From Mangrovibrevibacter kandeliae (GTDB lineage: Bacteria; Pseudomonadota; Alphaproteobacteria; Rhizobiales; Rhizobiaceae): a stretch of DNA of 52,798 nucleotides. Shown here one piece after another: positions 17,662-26,961 of the stretch. Where the stretch lies: positions 1 to 52,798 of the forward strand of contig NZ_JANIFJ010000011.1 of assembly GCF_024519155.1 (NCBI RefSeq), in the 5' to 3' direction. The notes below the pieces were generated by a model, which saw only the letters and a program-made list of their open reading frames with translations, searched no databases and was not told the DNA's origin. The position numbers and the translations under genes were made by a program. Within the stretch, counting starts at the first letter, position 1; each line of letters opens with the position of its first letter.

Positions 17662-19560
17662 TTGGCTGTTCTGGCAGCATCCTCGCAGGCCGAAGCTGGC
17701 CACGAGAAAACCTCGACCGGCTTTTGGCCGCTCGTGATCGGCTCCATCGGCGTCGTCTACGGCGACATCGGAACCAGCCCCCTCTATGCCCTTCGCGAAG
17801 CGCTGATGCATGCTGCCGGCGACGGGCTGTCGGAATCCGAGATCATCGGCGTCGTGTCCCTGCTCCTGTGGACGCTGACGCTGATCGTCACCCTGAAGTA
17901 CGTCGTCCTGATCCTGCGTGCCGACAACAACGGCGAAGGCGGCACGCTGTCGCTGCTGGCCTTGGCGCAGAAGGCGCTCGGCCGACGGACGTTCCTGCTC
18001 GTCATCGGCGTCGTCGGAGCTTCGCTCTTCTACGGGGACGCGGTGATCACGCCGGCCATCTCGGTGCTTTCGGCCGTCGAGGGTCTAAAGCTCGTCACGC
18101 CCGGCCTCGATGCCTGGGTGCTGCCGATCACCACCGTCATCCTGGTCTCGCTGTTCCTCGTCCAGTCGCGCGGCACCGGGCACATCGCCCGCTTCTTCGG
18201 GCCGATCACGCTCGTCTGGTTCCTGGTGATGGCGGTGCTCGGCATTTCCCACATCGGCGACCGTCCGGACATCCTGTACGCCTTCAATCCCTGGTCGGCG
18301 ATCGGCTTCATCTATCGGCACGGGTTCATAGCGCTGATCATCCTCGGCTCGGTCTTCCTGGCCGTCACGGGGGCGGAGGCGCTGTATGCCGACATGGGCC
18401 ACTTCGGGCGTCTGCCGATCCGCTTCGCCTGGAGCCTCGTCGTCTTTCCCGCGCTGGCGCTGAACTACCTCGGCCAGGGCGCCTTTCTGCTGTCGCGCCC
18501 TTCGGCGCTCGAGAACCCGTTCTTCCTGATGGCCCCGACCTGGGCGCTGCTGCCCCTCGTGATCCTGGCCACCGTCGCCACCATCATCGCGAGCCAAGCG
18601 GTCATCACCGGCGCCTTCTCCGTCACCCAACAGGCGATCCAGCTCGGTCTGATCCCGCGGCTCGAGATCCGCCACACCTCGGAAGAGCAGTTCGGCCAGA
18701 TCTTCATTCCGCGCGCCAACCTGATGCTCTTCGTCGGCGTGATGGTGCTGGTCTGGACGTTCGAAAGCTCCGGTCGTCTCGCCAACGCCTACGGCATCGC
18801 GGTGACCGGCGACATGGTGGTGACCTCCACCCTCGCCTTCCTCGTCTTCTGGCGGGTCTGGAAGTGGCCGGTGGCCCTCGTCGCTGCGATCATCACCCCG
18901 CTGATCGCGCTCGAACTGGTGTTCCTGGCCTCCAACCTCCTGAAGGTGCTGGACGGCGGCTTCGTGCCGCTCGGCATCGCCGCGCTCCTGTCGCTCCTGA
19001 TGTGGACGTGGATCCAGGGCACGGCCATCGTCTACGGCAAATCCAAGCGCGAGAGCATCGAGCTCGACGCCCTTGCGGCCATGCTCTGCAAGTCGAAGCC
19101 GCTGCGCGCCAAGGGCACCGCCGTCTTTCTCACCTCCGACGCGACCATCGCGCCGAGTTCGCTGCTCCACAACCTCAAGCACAACGGCGTTCTGCACGAG
19201 CAGAACGTCATCCTGACGATCAGCGTCGCCGACGTGCCACGGGTACCGGACGACGACCGGATCATGATCGAGCAGCTGCCGGACTCCTTCGTGCGGGTGC
19301 TGTTGACCTTCGGCTACATGGAAGAGCCGAACGTGCCGAAGGCGCTGGCGCTCGCCAAGAAGAAGGGGCTGAAGTTCGAGATCATGTCGACCTCGTTCTT
19401 CCTCAGCCGCCGCTCCTTCCGCGCCTCGAAGCATGCGGGCATGCCGCTCTGGCAGGACTACCTGTACATCGGCATGGCGAAGTCGGCGGCCGATGCCTCG
19501 AACTTCTACAGCCTGCCGACCAATCGCGTCGTCGAGTTGGGGCAGCAGTTCACGGTCTGA
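17662..19560 (+). CDS. kup: Low-affinity potassium transporter Kup
   Basis: Integral membrane K+ importer (KUP/HAK/KT family), probably a K+/H+ symporter. The preferred start is a TTG at 17662 with a strong GGAGG at 17652-17656 five bases before it; an in-frame ATG at 17626 would add 12 residues but has no ribosome site. From TTG the protein is 632 aa, the usual length. Hallmarks: GVVYGDIGTSPLYALRE near the N-terminus, TLKYVVLILRADNNGEGGTL, GDAVITPAISVLSAVEGL and TGAEALYADMGHFG, with about twelve membrane helices followed by a cytosolic C-terminal domain. Confidence 0.95.
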   Translation: MAVLAASSQAEAGHEKTSTGFWPLVIGSIGVVYGDIGTSPLYALREALMHAAGDGLSESEIIGVVSLLLWTLTLIVTLKYVVLILRADNNGEGGTLSLLALAQKALGRRTFLLVIGVVGASLFYGDAVITPAISVLSAVEGLKLVTPGLDAWVLPITTVILVSLFLVQSRGTGHIARFFGPITLVWFLVMAVLGISHIGDRPDILYAFNPWSAIGFIYRHGFIALIILGSVFLAVTGAEALYADMGHFGRLPIRFAWSLVVFPALALNYLGQGAFLLSRPSALENPFFLMAPTWALLPLVILATVATIIASQAVITGAFSVTQQAIQLGLIPRLEIRHTSEEQFGQIFIPRANLMLFVGVMVLVWTFESSGRLANAYGIAVTGDMVVTSTLAFLVFWRVWKWPVALVAAIITPLIALELVFLASNLLKVLDGGFVPLGIAALLSLLMWTWIQGTAIVYGKSKRESIELDALAAMLCKSKPLRAKGTAVFLTSDATIAPSSLLHNLKHNGVLHEQNVILTISVADVPRVPDDDRIMIEQLPDSFVRVLLTFGYMEEPNVPKALALAKKKGLKFEIMSTSFFLSRRSFRASKHAGMPLWQDYLYIGMAKSAADASNFYSLPTNRVVELGQQFTV

Positions 19561-19710
19561 TCCGGCAGATCGGATGTGCCGTTCTGGACAGGGTGAAGCT
19601 CCCAGGCCCGAAGTTGCGTCGGGCCGATCCGGTCCGACGCTTGATGCCGGGGCGCCCCCGCTGCGGCGGAAAAGGGCGGCCTGCCGAGGCGGCCCGAAGC
19701 AGGCAGCCGG

Positions 19711-21486
19711 TCAGTGCAACGGCCAGACCAGCATCAGCATCGGCACGCTGACGAGGATCACCAGGATCGACAGCGGCAGTCCGAGCTTCCAGTAGTCGCC
19801 GAACCTGTACCCGCCCGGCCCCATCACCAGCGTGTTGCACTGATGGCCAATGGGGGTCAGGAAGTCGCTTCCGGCCCCGATCGCGACCGCCATCAGGAAC
19901 GCCTCCGGCCGGTAGCCGAGACCACCGGCGAAGCTCGCGGCGATCGGCGCCATCACCAGCACCGTGGCGGCGTTGTTGAGAAACGGCGTCACGGCCATCG
20001 CGACGACCAGGATCAGCCCGAGCGCGGCATAGGACGGCAGCACCTGCGCCAGGCCCTCGAGGCCACTGGCGATCAGCTCGGTGCCGCCGGTCGTGCGCAG
20101 CGAATCCGACACCGGGATCAGCGCGGCGAGCATCACCAGGATCGGCCCGTCCAGCGCATCGTAGACTTCCCGCAGCGGGATGATCTTGAACAGCACCATC
20201 GCGACGGCCGCGGCGAAGAAGGCGATCTGCACCGGCATGAGCCCGAAGGCGGTGGTGCCCATCGCGAGCGCCAGCACCGCGATCGGGATCAGCCCGCGCC
20301 GCACGCTGCCGAGGCGCAGCGAGCGCTCGGCGAGCGGCAGGGCGCCGAGCTGGCGCAGGATATCCGGCAGGCGCTTGAGGTCGCCCTGCAGCACGATCAC
20401 GTCGCCGGGCTGGATCGTCACGTCGCCGAGTCGTTCGGTGAAGCGCTGGCCGCGGCGGCTGATGGCGAGAAGGTTGACGCCCCAGCGGTGGTAGAGGCCG
20501 AGCCGCTGCGCCGACAACCCGGTGAGGCTGGAACTCTGCGCGACGACGGCCTCGATGGCTCCGATCTCGGCCGAGGTGTCCTGGCTCGACGGCCGCCGGT
20601 CCTTGGAGAGCTGCAGCCCGCCCTGCGCCACCAGCCGGTCGAGGGCCTCCGGATTGCCTTCGATCAAGAGCACGTCACCGGCCTTGATGGTGACGTCGGG
20701 GAGCGGGGTCACCCGCCGTGTCTCGCCGCGGATGATGCCGGTCACCATCGCTTCGCCGCTTGCCGTCTTGGCAAGCTCGCGCACGGTCATGTCGGCGGCC
20801 TCCGAATCCTCGACCACGCGCGCCTCGGTGAGGTAGTTCTTGATGTCGATCGCCTCGTTCATCGAGGCCGTCTGGCGGTTGCGCTCGGGCAGCAGGCGAT
20901 AGGCGACGACGAGGAACAGGATCCCGAACAGCGAGAGCGCCGCGCCGACCGGGGTGAAGTCGAACATCGTGAACGGCGTGCCGGTCAGCTCGCCGCGCAG
21001 CCGCGAGACGATGATGTTCGGCGAGGTGCCGATCTGCGTCATCAGGCCGCCGAGCAGCGAGCCGAAGGACATCGGCATCAGGAAGCGGGAGGGTGAGACA
21101 CCCGAGCGGCGGGCGAACTGGAACGCGATGGGCATCATGATCGCCAACGCGCCGATGTTCTTCACGAAGGCCGACAGAACCGTCACGGTGATCACCAGAA
21201 GCGCCAGCTGCCCGCGCACCGACGAGACGTTCGGCGCATAGCGCTGGATCGCCACCTCCATGATTCCCGACCGGGCGACGGCGGCGCTGACGAGCAGGGC
21301 GCTCCCGACGATGATGACGATGTCGTCGCTGAAGCCCTCGAAGGCGTGGTCGAAGGGCACGATTCCGACCGCGACGGCGGCCAGCAGCGCCACCACGGCG
21401 ACGACGTCGTAGCGGAAGCGCTCCCAGATGAAGGCGACCATCATCAGGCCGATCACGGAGAAGGCGGCAATCTGTTCGGATGTCAC
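19711..21486 (-). CDS. SLC13-type anion transporter with two RCK_C (TrkA-C) domains
   Basis: A 591 aa divalent-anion/sodium-symporter-family membrane protein (sulfate, phosphate, dicarboxylate or related). Two membrane halves flank a cytosolic insert at about 205-390 that contains two TrkA-C-like repeats (VTPLPDVTIKAGDVLLIEG and RLGDVTIQPGDVIVLQGDL), the layout of bacterial SLC13 members such as SAC1-like proteins. Permease signatures include VKNIGALAIMMPIAFQFAR with PMSFGSLLGGLMTQIGTSPN in the first half and TPFLNNAATVLVMAPIA with LTPIGHQCNTLVMGPGGYR in the second. The substrate cannot be told. It converges on kup. Confidence 0.88.
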   Translation of the reverse strand: MTSEQIAAFSVIGLMMVAFIWERFRYDVVAVVALLAAVAVGIVPFDHAFEGFSDDIVIIVGSALLVSAAVARSGIMEVAIQRYAPNVSSVRGQLALLVITVTVLSAFVKNIGALAIMMPIAFQFARRSGVSPSRFLMPMSFGSLLGGLMTQIGTSPNIIVSRLRGELTGTPFTMFDFTPVGAALSLFGILFLVVAYRLLPERNRQTASMNEAIDIKNYLTEARVVEDSEAADMTVRELAKTASGEAMVTGIIRGETRRVTPLPDVTIKAGDVLLIEGNPEALDRLVAQGGLQLSKDRRPSSQDTSAEIGAIEAVVAQSSSLTGLSAQRLGLYHRWGVNLLAISRRGQRFTERLGDVTIQPGDVIVLQGDLKRLPDILRQLGALPLAERSLRLGSVRRGLIPIAVLALAMGTTAFGLMPVQIAFFAAAVAMVLFKIIPLREVYDALDGPILVMLAALIPVSDSLRTTGGTELIASGLEGLAQVLPSYAALGLILVVAMAVTPFLNNAATVLVMAPIAASFAGGLGYRPEAFLMAVAIGAGSDFLTPIGHQCNTLVMGPGGYRFGDYWKLGLPLSILVILVSVPMLMLVWPLH

Positions 21487-21664
21487 AGGTGAGGACCCTC
21501 TCGGACGCGACGCTGACGAACGCTCTTGCGCAGCTTACGTTCTCTCGCGCCAGCGAAATTATCGTCGGCCGGCCGGAGCGGCGCGCGGACGGCGTCGTGA
21601 ATTGCCTTCCGCGAGGCGAGCCGCTACCGCCTCAGGAGACGAGCCTTCACCACAGGAGTGACGC

Positions 21665-22618
21665 ATGGGCCTCAATGTCGCGATCCAGATGGATCACGTG
21701 TCCTCGATCACCATCAAGGGCGACACCACCTTCGCGCTCGGGCTGGAGGCGCAACGGCGCGGGCACGCGCTGTTCCACTACACGCCCGACCGGCTGTCGC
21801 TGCGCGACGGGCGCGCCACCGCACGGATCGAACCGCTGGAACTGCGCGACGAGGCAGGCAAGCACTTCACCCTCGGCGCGCCCGAGCGAACCGACCTCGC
21901 CTCGATGGGCGTCATCCTGCTCCGCCAGGACCCGCCCTTCGACATGGCCTACATCACCGCCACCCACATCCTCGACCGGGTTCATCCGAAGACCTTGGTC
22001 GTCAACGATCCGGCCTCCGTGCGCAACGCGCCGGAGAAGATCTTCGTCACCGAGTTTCCGGATCTGATGCCCGAGACGCTGATCACCAAGGACCCGCAGG
22101 AGGTGGCGGCCTTCCGCGCCGAGTTCGGCGAGATCGTCCTGAAGCCGCTCTACGGCAACGGCGGCGCCGGCGTCTTCCACCTCACGCGCGAGGACCGCAA
22201 CCTCACGTCGTTCCTCGAGGTGTTCGAGCGGCTCTCGCGCGAACCCTTCATCGTCCAGCGCTATCTCTCCGACGTGCGCAAGGGCGACAAGCGGATCATC
22301 CTGATCGACGGCGCCTTTGCCGGCGCAATCAACCGCGTGCCCGCCGAGACCGACGCGCGGTCGAACATGCATGTCGGTGGGCGCGCCGAGCCGACGGAGC
22401 TGACCGAGCGCGAGCGGGAAATCTGCGAGCGCATCGGGCCGGAGCTCAAGCGGCAGGGGCTGATCCTCGTCGGCATCGACGTCATCGGCGGCTACCTCAC
22501 CGAGATCAACGTGACCTCGCCGACCGGCATCCGGGAGGTCGCCCGCTTCGGCGGCACCGACATCGCGGCCCTGTTCTGGGACAGCGTCGAGGACAAGGTC
22601 GCAGCCGGGCGCGGCTGA
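21665..22618 (+). CDS. gshB: Glutathione synthase
   Basis: ATP-grasp ligase that joins gamma-glutamylcysteine and glycine, the last step of glutathione synthesis. The 317 aa protein has the N-terminal GSH-S_N domain ([20 protein letters not shown], then [19 protein letters not shown]), the ATP-grasp segment [18 protein letters not shown] with the lysine and glycine-rich loop, [20 protein letters not shown], and the metal/substrate segment [20 protein letters not shown] with [12 protein letters not shown]-type site precedes the ATG. Confidence 0.97.
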   Translation: MGLNVAIQMDHVSSITIKGDTTFALGLEAQRRGHALFHYTPDRLSLRDGRATARIEPLELRDEAGKHFTLGAPERTDLASMGVILLRQDPPFDMAYITATHILDRVHPKTLVVNDPASVRNAPEKIFVTEFPDLMPETLITKDPQEVAAFRAEFGEIVLKPLYGNGGAGVFHLTREDRNLTSFLEVFERLSREPFIVQRYLSDVRKGDKRIILIDGAFAGAINRVPAETDARSNMHVGGRAEPTELTEREREICERIGPELKRQGLILVGIDVIGGYLTEINVTSPTGIREVARFGGTDIAALFWDSVEDKVAAGRG

Positions 22619-22708
22619 ACCAGCGATGAACGTCCCGTTCCGGAACCATTCGGGAGAGACCTGCTTTAACGGGCGGCATCGGGCTCATACGAAGCCAAGG
22701 AGCTGAAC

Positions 22709-23197
22709 ATGTACAAGACCTTACTGGGTGCGGCGTTGATGATCGGCACCCTCGGCCTCGCCGGCACCGCCTCGGCCCAGGCCGTGGCCATCGCCACCAC
22801 GGACGTCAACCTGCGCGCCGGCCCCTCGACGGGATACCCCGCGGTCGACGTCGTCCCCTCGGGCGACAATGTGCGCGTCTATGGCTGCCTCGAGCAGCGC
22901 AGCTGGTGCGACGTGTCCTATGGCGGCATCCGCGGCTGGATGTCTTCGGACTATCTCGCCTACTTCGATCGTGGCCGTCGCTACACCGGTCCGCGCGTCG
23001 TCGCGTCCGCACCGATCGTCACCTTCTCGGTCGGCAACTACTGGGGCCGGTACTATCGCGGCCGCAGCTTCTACCGCGATCGCGACCGCTGGGATCGCTG
23101 GGGCCATGATCGTGGCGGTTACGGCGACGGACATCGCGGGCCCGATCCGCGTTGGCGCCGGCATCATGGCGACGACTACCGGGGTCCGCGCTACTGA
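22709..23197 (+). CDS. Secreted SH3-domain protein with Arg/Gly/Tyr-rich tail
   Basis: A 162 aa exported protein. Signal peptide at 1-24 (ending ASAQA), then a bacterial SH3_3-type domain at about 25-85 (TTDVNLRAGPSTGYPAVDVV, CLEQRSWCDVSYGGIRGWM). This fold commonly binds peptidoglycan or peptides in the envelope. The rest (about 95-162) is a low-complexity tail of Arg, Gly, Asp, Tyr and Trp (GRYYRGRSFYRDRDRWDRW type). Such proteins are common in Rhizobiales and have no defined role. It is followed by a strong terminator at 23232. Confidence 0.85.
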   Translation: MYKTLLGAALMIGTLGLAGTASAQAVAIATTDVNLRAGPSTGYPAVDVVPSGDNVRVYGCLEQRSWCDVSYGGIRGWMSSDYLAYFDRGRRYTGPRVVASAPIVTFSVGNYWGRYYRGRSFYRDRDRWDRWGHDRGGYGDGHRGPDPRWRRHHGDDYRGPRY

Positions 23198-23231
23198 TCG
23201 AGCGAGGGCGCGACATCCGAAAAAGAGAGAG

Positions 23232-23256
23232 GGCGCGCCAGCCGGCGCGCCTTTTT
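23232..23256 (+). terminator. Rho-independent terminator after the SH3 protein gene
   Basis: GGCGCGCC (23232-23239), a 4 nt loop and GGCGCGCC (23244-23251) form an 8 bp all-GC stem followed by five T residues (23252-23256). This is the classic intrinsic terminator form. Confidence 0.9.
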
Positions 23257-23473
23257 GCATCGCGCGGCCTCGGGCATGCAAGCGAGCGTCCTCTGCGGAG
23301 GCCAGACTAGCTAGTCTCACCTATTTACACAGAAGCAGAAGCGAGTCCGCTGCTGCGAATCGCGAAAGCGCGCGTTTGTTCGTTCATTGTTCTTGATTTG
23401 ATCCGAACAGCGCGATAGCCTTACGAACGTTCCGGTTGTGGTCGCCGAGAGGCTCGCTCGTCGTGAGGCTGGC

Positions 23474-25006
23474 ATGGTTGCACGTGTTCGTACGGTCGCG
23501 TTCCAGGGGGTCGAGGCGATCCCGGTCGACGTGCAGGTGATGGTCGCGCCCGGCAAGGTCGGCATGCACATCGTCGGGCTGCCGGACAAGGCGGTGGCGG
23601 AGAGCCGGGAGCGGGTGCAGGCGGCGCTGCATGCCTCCGGCCTGTCGATGCCGCCGAAGAAGGTGACGGTCAACCTCGCGCCGGCCGACCTGCCGAAGGA
23701 GGGCAGTCACTACGACCTGCCGATCGCGCTTGGCCTGATGGCGGCGCTCGGCGCCGTGCCAGGCGACGCTCTCGCAGACTACATGGTGCTCGGCGAGCTG
23801 TCGCTGGACGGGACGATCACTGCGGTTGCAGGCGCCCTGCCCGCAGCGATGGGCGCCAACGCGCAGGAGCTCGGGCTGATCTGCCCCGCCGATTGTGGCT
23901 CGGAGGCTGCCTGGGCCAGCGGGGACATGCCCATCCTCGCGCCGCGCAGCCTGATCCAGATCGCCAACCACTTTCGCGGCACGCAGGTGATGTCGCGCCC
24001 GGAGCCGGCGGTGCGTGCGGCGCCCGACCAGTTGCCGGACCTCGCGGAGATCAAGGGGCAGATCGTCGCCAAGCGCGCACTCGAAATCGCGGCAGCCGGC
24101 GGCCACAATCTCCTGATGGTGGGGCCCCCTGGCTCCGGCAAGTCGATGCTCGCCCAGCGCCTGCCCTCGATCCTGCCGGCGCTCGGTGCGCGCGAGCTCC
24201 TGGAGGTCTCGATGGTCGCCTCGATCGCCGGCGAGCTGGCGGGCGGCAGGCTTTCGGACCGCCGGCCGTTCCGTGCGCCGCATCACTCTGCCTCGATGGC
24301 CGCGATGGTGGGTGGCGGGCTGCGGGCACGGCCCGGCGAGGTCTCGCTCGCCCACCGCGGCATCCTGTTTCTCGACGAGTTTCCGGAGTTCTCGCCGGTG
24401 GTCCTCGATTCGCTGCGCCAGCCGCTGGAGAGCGGGGAAAGCGTGATCGCGCGGGCCAATCACCGGGTGACCTATCCCGCCAAGTTCCAGCTGATCGCGG
24501 CCATGAACCCCTGCCGCTGCGGCATGGCGGGGGAGCCCGGTCACAGCTGCGCCCGCGGGCCGCGCTGTGCCGGCGAGTATCAGAGCCGGATCTCGGCTCC
24601 CCTGATGGACCGGATCGACATCCGGGTCGACGTGCCGGCAGTGTCGGCCGCCGACATGATCCGCCCCAACCCGGCGGAACCGTCGGCGGTGGTGAAACAG
24701 CGCGTCGAGCGGGCGCGCGGCCTGCAGGCAGAGCGGTTCCAGGCGATGGGCCTGCCGGCGGCGACGGTGAACGCGCAGGCTTCGGCCGCCCTGATCGAAA
24801 CCATCGCCGCGCCCGACGAGGCCGGTGCTCGATTGCTGCGGGACGCCGCCGAACAGATGCGGTTCTCGGCGCGGGCCTATCACCGCATCCTGAAGGTCGC
24901 GCGAACGCTGGCCGATCTGGAGGGCGAGGAGACGGTCCGGCGCATCCACCTCGCCGAGGCGATCTCCTATCGCATCGTCGGCGAGCGGCTGCAGGCGGCC
25001 GCCTGA
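23474..25006 (+). CDS. comM: YifB/ComM family Mg chelatase-like AAA+ ATPase
   Basis: A 510 aa AAA+ protein. ComM is a hexameric helicase that promotes branch migration when incoming DNA is integrated during natural transformation; YifB is the E. coli name. The start chosen is the ATG at 23474 (MVARVRTVAFQG), preceded by GAGG; an upstream in-frame start at 23438 adds 12 weak residues. N-terminal Lon-protease-like fold (about 5-170), Walker A GPPGSGKS (217-224), Walker B ILFLDEF (297-303), sensor MNPCRCG, a cysteine-rich insert before residue 370, and the C-terminal Mg_chelatase_C domain (RFSARAYHRILKVARTLAD). Confidence 0.94.
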   Translation: MVARVRTVAFQGVEAIPVDVQVMVAPGKVGMHIVGLPDKAVAESRERVQAALHASGLSMPPKKVTVNLAPADLPKEGSHYDLPIALGLMAALGAVPGDALADYMVLGELSLDGTITAVAGALPAAMGANAQELGLICPADCGSEAAWASGDMPILAPRSLIQIANHFRGTQVMSRPEPAVRAAPDQLPDLAEIKGQIVAKRALEIAAAGGHNLLMVGPPGSGKSMLAQRLPSILPALGARELLEVSMVASIAGELAGGRLSDRRPFRAPHHSASMAAMVGGGLRARPGEVSLAHRGILFLDEFPEFSPVVLDSLRQPLESGESVIARANHRVTYPAKFQLIAAMNPCRCGMAGEPGHSCARGPRCAGEYQSRISAPLMDRIDIRVDVPAVSAADMIRPNPAEPSAVVKQRVERARGLQAERFQAMGLPAATVNAQASAALIETIAAPDEAGARLLRDAAEQMRFSARAYHRILKVARTLADLEGEETVRRIHLAEAISYRIVGERLQAAA

Positions 25007-25025
25007 GACATCCGGCTCGCTTGCG

Positions 25026-26021
25026 TCAGAGGATCGAGCGCACCTCCGGCAGATCCGCCAGAGGCCGCTGCGGCCGCGGTCCGATCTGGGCGATGATGTG
25101 GCCGGCGGCGATGACGCCGAGGCGCGCGCTCGCCTCGCGGTCGAGCCCGCCGGTGTACCCGCGCAGGAACCCGGCTGCGAAGAGATCGCCGGCGCCGGTG
25201 GTGTCGACGACTGCCGCCACATCAATCGCGGGAACGTCGACGCGGCCCGACTTGTCGACGATCACGCAGCCCTTCTCGCTGCGCGTCACCGCGGCGAGGC
25301 CACGGGTGTCGGCGGCGAGGCTGGCGACGGCGGTCTCGAAATCGTCGGTCTCATAGAGCGCCATCGCCTCGGCCTCGTTGGCAAAGACGATGTCGACCGT
25401 GCCCGAGCGCATGAGCTCGAGGAACTCGGCACGCCAGCGGTGGACGCAGAAGCTGTCGGACAGCGTCATCGCCACCTCGCGACCGCTCGCATGAGCGATC
25501 TCGGCCGCCTTGCGGATCGCCTCCTTGGCGCGCGGCGGGTCCCAGAGGTAGCCCTCGAAATAGGTGACCTTCGCGGCGGCCACGACGGCCGCGTCGATAT
25601 CCTCCGGACCGAGCTCGACGCAGGCGCCGAGATAGGTGGACATGGAGCGCTCGCCGTCCGGCGTGACCAGGATCATGCAGCGGGCCGTCGGTGGAACGCC
25701 ATCGAGGGGCGTGGTCTCGTAATGAACGCCGAGCGCACGGATGTCATGGCGGAAGACGACGCCGAGCTGGTCGTCGGCCACCTTGCCGAAATAGGCGCAA
25801 CGGCCGCCGAGGCTGGCGAAGCCGGCGGCGGTGTTGCCCGCGCTGCCGCCGGAGGTCTCGATGGCGGGGCCCATCGCGCCGTAGAGGTGTTCGGCGCGCT
25901 CGGCGTCGATCAGCGTCATGCCGCCCTTTTGCACCGCCTCCCGGGCGAGGAAGGCGTCGTCGGTCTGGGCGATGATGTCGACGATCGCGTTTCCGATCGT
26001 CAGGAGGTCGAAGTCGGTCAT
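25026..26021 (-). CDS. PfkB-family carbohydrate kinase, adenosine kinase-like
   Basis: A 331 aa ribokinase-fold enzyme that phosphorylates a hydroxymethyl group of a sugar or nucleoside using ATP. The start is the ATG at 26021 (MTDFDLLTIGNAIVDII); the longer frame has no family character. Signatures: GNAIVDIIAQ, SGGSAGNTAAGFASLGGRCA near 57-76 (PfkB signature 1) and VVDTTGAGDLFAAGFLRGYT near the C-terminus with the catalytic aspartate (PfkB signature 2). Alphaproteobacterial homologues beside cysZ and nth are usually annotated adenosine kinase; other nucleosides or sugars cannot be excluded. It converges on comM. Confidence 0.88.
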   Translation of the reverse strand: MTDFDLLTIGNAIVDIIAQTDDAFLAREAVQKGGMTLIDAERAEHLYGAMGPAIETSGGSAGNTAAGFASLGGRCAYFGKVADDQLGVVFRHDIRALGVHYETTPLDGVPPTARCMILVTPDGERSMSTYLGACVELGPEDIDAAVVAAAKVTYFEGYLWDPPRAKEAIRKAAEIAHASGREVAMTLSDSFCVHRWRAEFLELMRSGTVDIVFANEAEAMALYETDDFETAVASLAADTRGLAAVTRSEKGCVIVDKSGRVDVPAIDVAAVVDTTGAGDLFAAGFLRGYTGGLDREASARLGVIAAGHIIAQIGPRPQRPLADLPEVRSIL

Positions 26022-26148
26022 GGAGCATCCCGGTTGCCGCACTGGTCCGGGTTTAGATCGCATGGCCGGCAAAGGCCAGCGGCGAGGCATTTGGCCATTG
26101 CCGCGATCGCGCGGTCTCCCCATCTCGATGTCGTAGGAGGGAGCTGCC

Positions 26149-26961
26149 ATGATCCTGAGCGCCGCGTTCCGCGCCTTGTCCGACGTCCTCTCGCCGCCGT
26201 TCCGCGCGGTCCTGTGGAAGACGCTCGGACTGACGGTGCTGGTGCTGATCGGCGGCTGGTTCGCCGTCCAAGCGCTGTTTGAACACGTCGCGATCCCCTT
26301 CTTCGCGCAGTTCTCGCCGGACATGCCGGCGTGGCTCGACGAGGCCGGCCTCTTCGCGGGCTGGGCGGCCGGTCTGCTGCTGGCGCTGCTGCTTACCTTC
26401 CTGATCGCGCCGATCAGCGCGGTGATCGCCGGCCTCTTCCTCGACGACGTCGCAGAGGTGGTCGAGCGCGGGACCTATCCGGCGCAGCCGCCGGGGCGTC
26501 CGCTGCCGTTCTTCGTCGGCGTCTGGAGCTCGATCAAGTTCTTCGGCATCGTCATCCTCGGCAATCTCCTCGCCTTCGCGCTGCTGCTCGTCCCCGGGGT
26601 CAACCTCGTCGCCTTCTTTCTCGTCAACGGCTACCTGCTGGGACGGGAGTATTTCGAGTTTGCGGCGATGCGCTATCGACCGGAGGCGGACGCCAGGGCG
26701 ATGCGCCGGCGCCATGCCGCAACCGTGTTCGGCGGTGGGCTCGCCATCGGCGCCGTGCTCGCCGTGCCGGTGTTGAACCTTCTGACGCCGCTGTTCGCTG
26801 CCGCCATGATGGTCCACCTGCATCAGCGACTGTCGCTGCGGGAGGGCTCGCTGGGCGTTGCGGGCGTCAGCCCGGCGACAGATGTGCCGCCGACCCCTCG
26901 CCCTGTCCGCCGTCCGGCGGAGCCAGCGGAACGAGAGGCGCCGGCAGGGCGGTCGTCTTGA
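26149..26961 (+). CDS. CysZ/EI24-domain membrane protein
   Basis: A 270 aa membrane protein of the EI24 family, which includes the sulfate transporter CysZ. Helices are visible at about 22-50, 65-100, 128-165 and 195-225, with PISAVIAGLFLDDVAEVVE in the family position. The last 35 residues (VSPATDVPPTPRPVRRPAEP and following) are a Pro/Arg/Glu tail encoded antisense to the 3' end of nth: the two genes overlap by 95 nt, tail to tail. The CysZ sulfate role is known for enterobacteria; here it is only suggested. Confidence 0.82.
   Translation: MILSAAFRALSDVLSPPFRAVLWKTLGLTVLVLIGGWFAVQALFEHVAIPFFAQFSPDMPAWLDEAGLFAGWAAGLLLALLLTFLIAPISAVIAGLFLDDVAEVVERGTYPAQPPGRPLPFFVGVWSSIKFFGIVILGNLLAFALLLVPGVNLVAFFLVNGYLLGREYFEFAAMRYRPEADARAMRRRHAATVFGGGLAIGAVLAVPVLNLLTPLFAAAMMVHLHQRLSLREGSLGVAGVSPATDVPPTPRPVRRPAEPAEREAPAGRSS

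Noticed and set aside
23384-25225. A 613-codon minus-strand frame over comM, and similar frames at 30086-32647, 18085-19434 and 6339-8306
   Set aside because: All lie opposite genes with complete family motifs and have compositions typical of antisense reading of high-GC genes.
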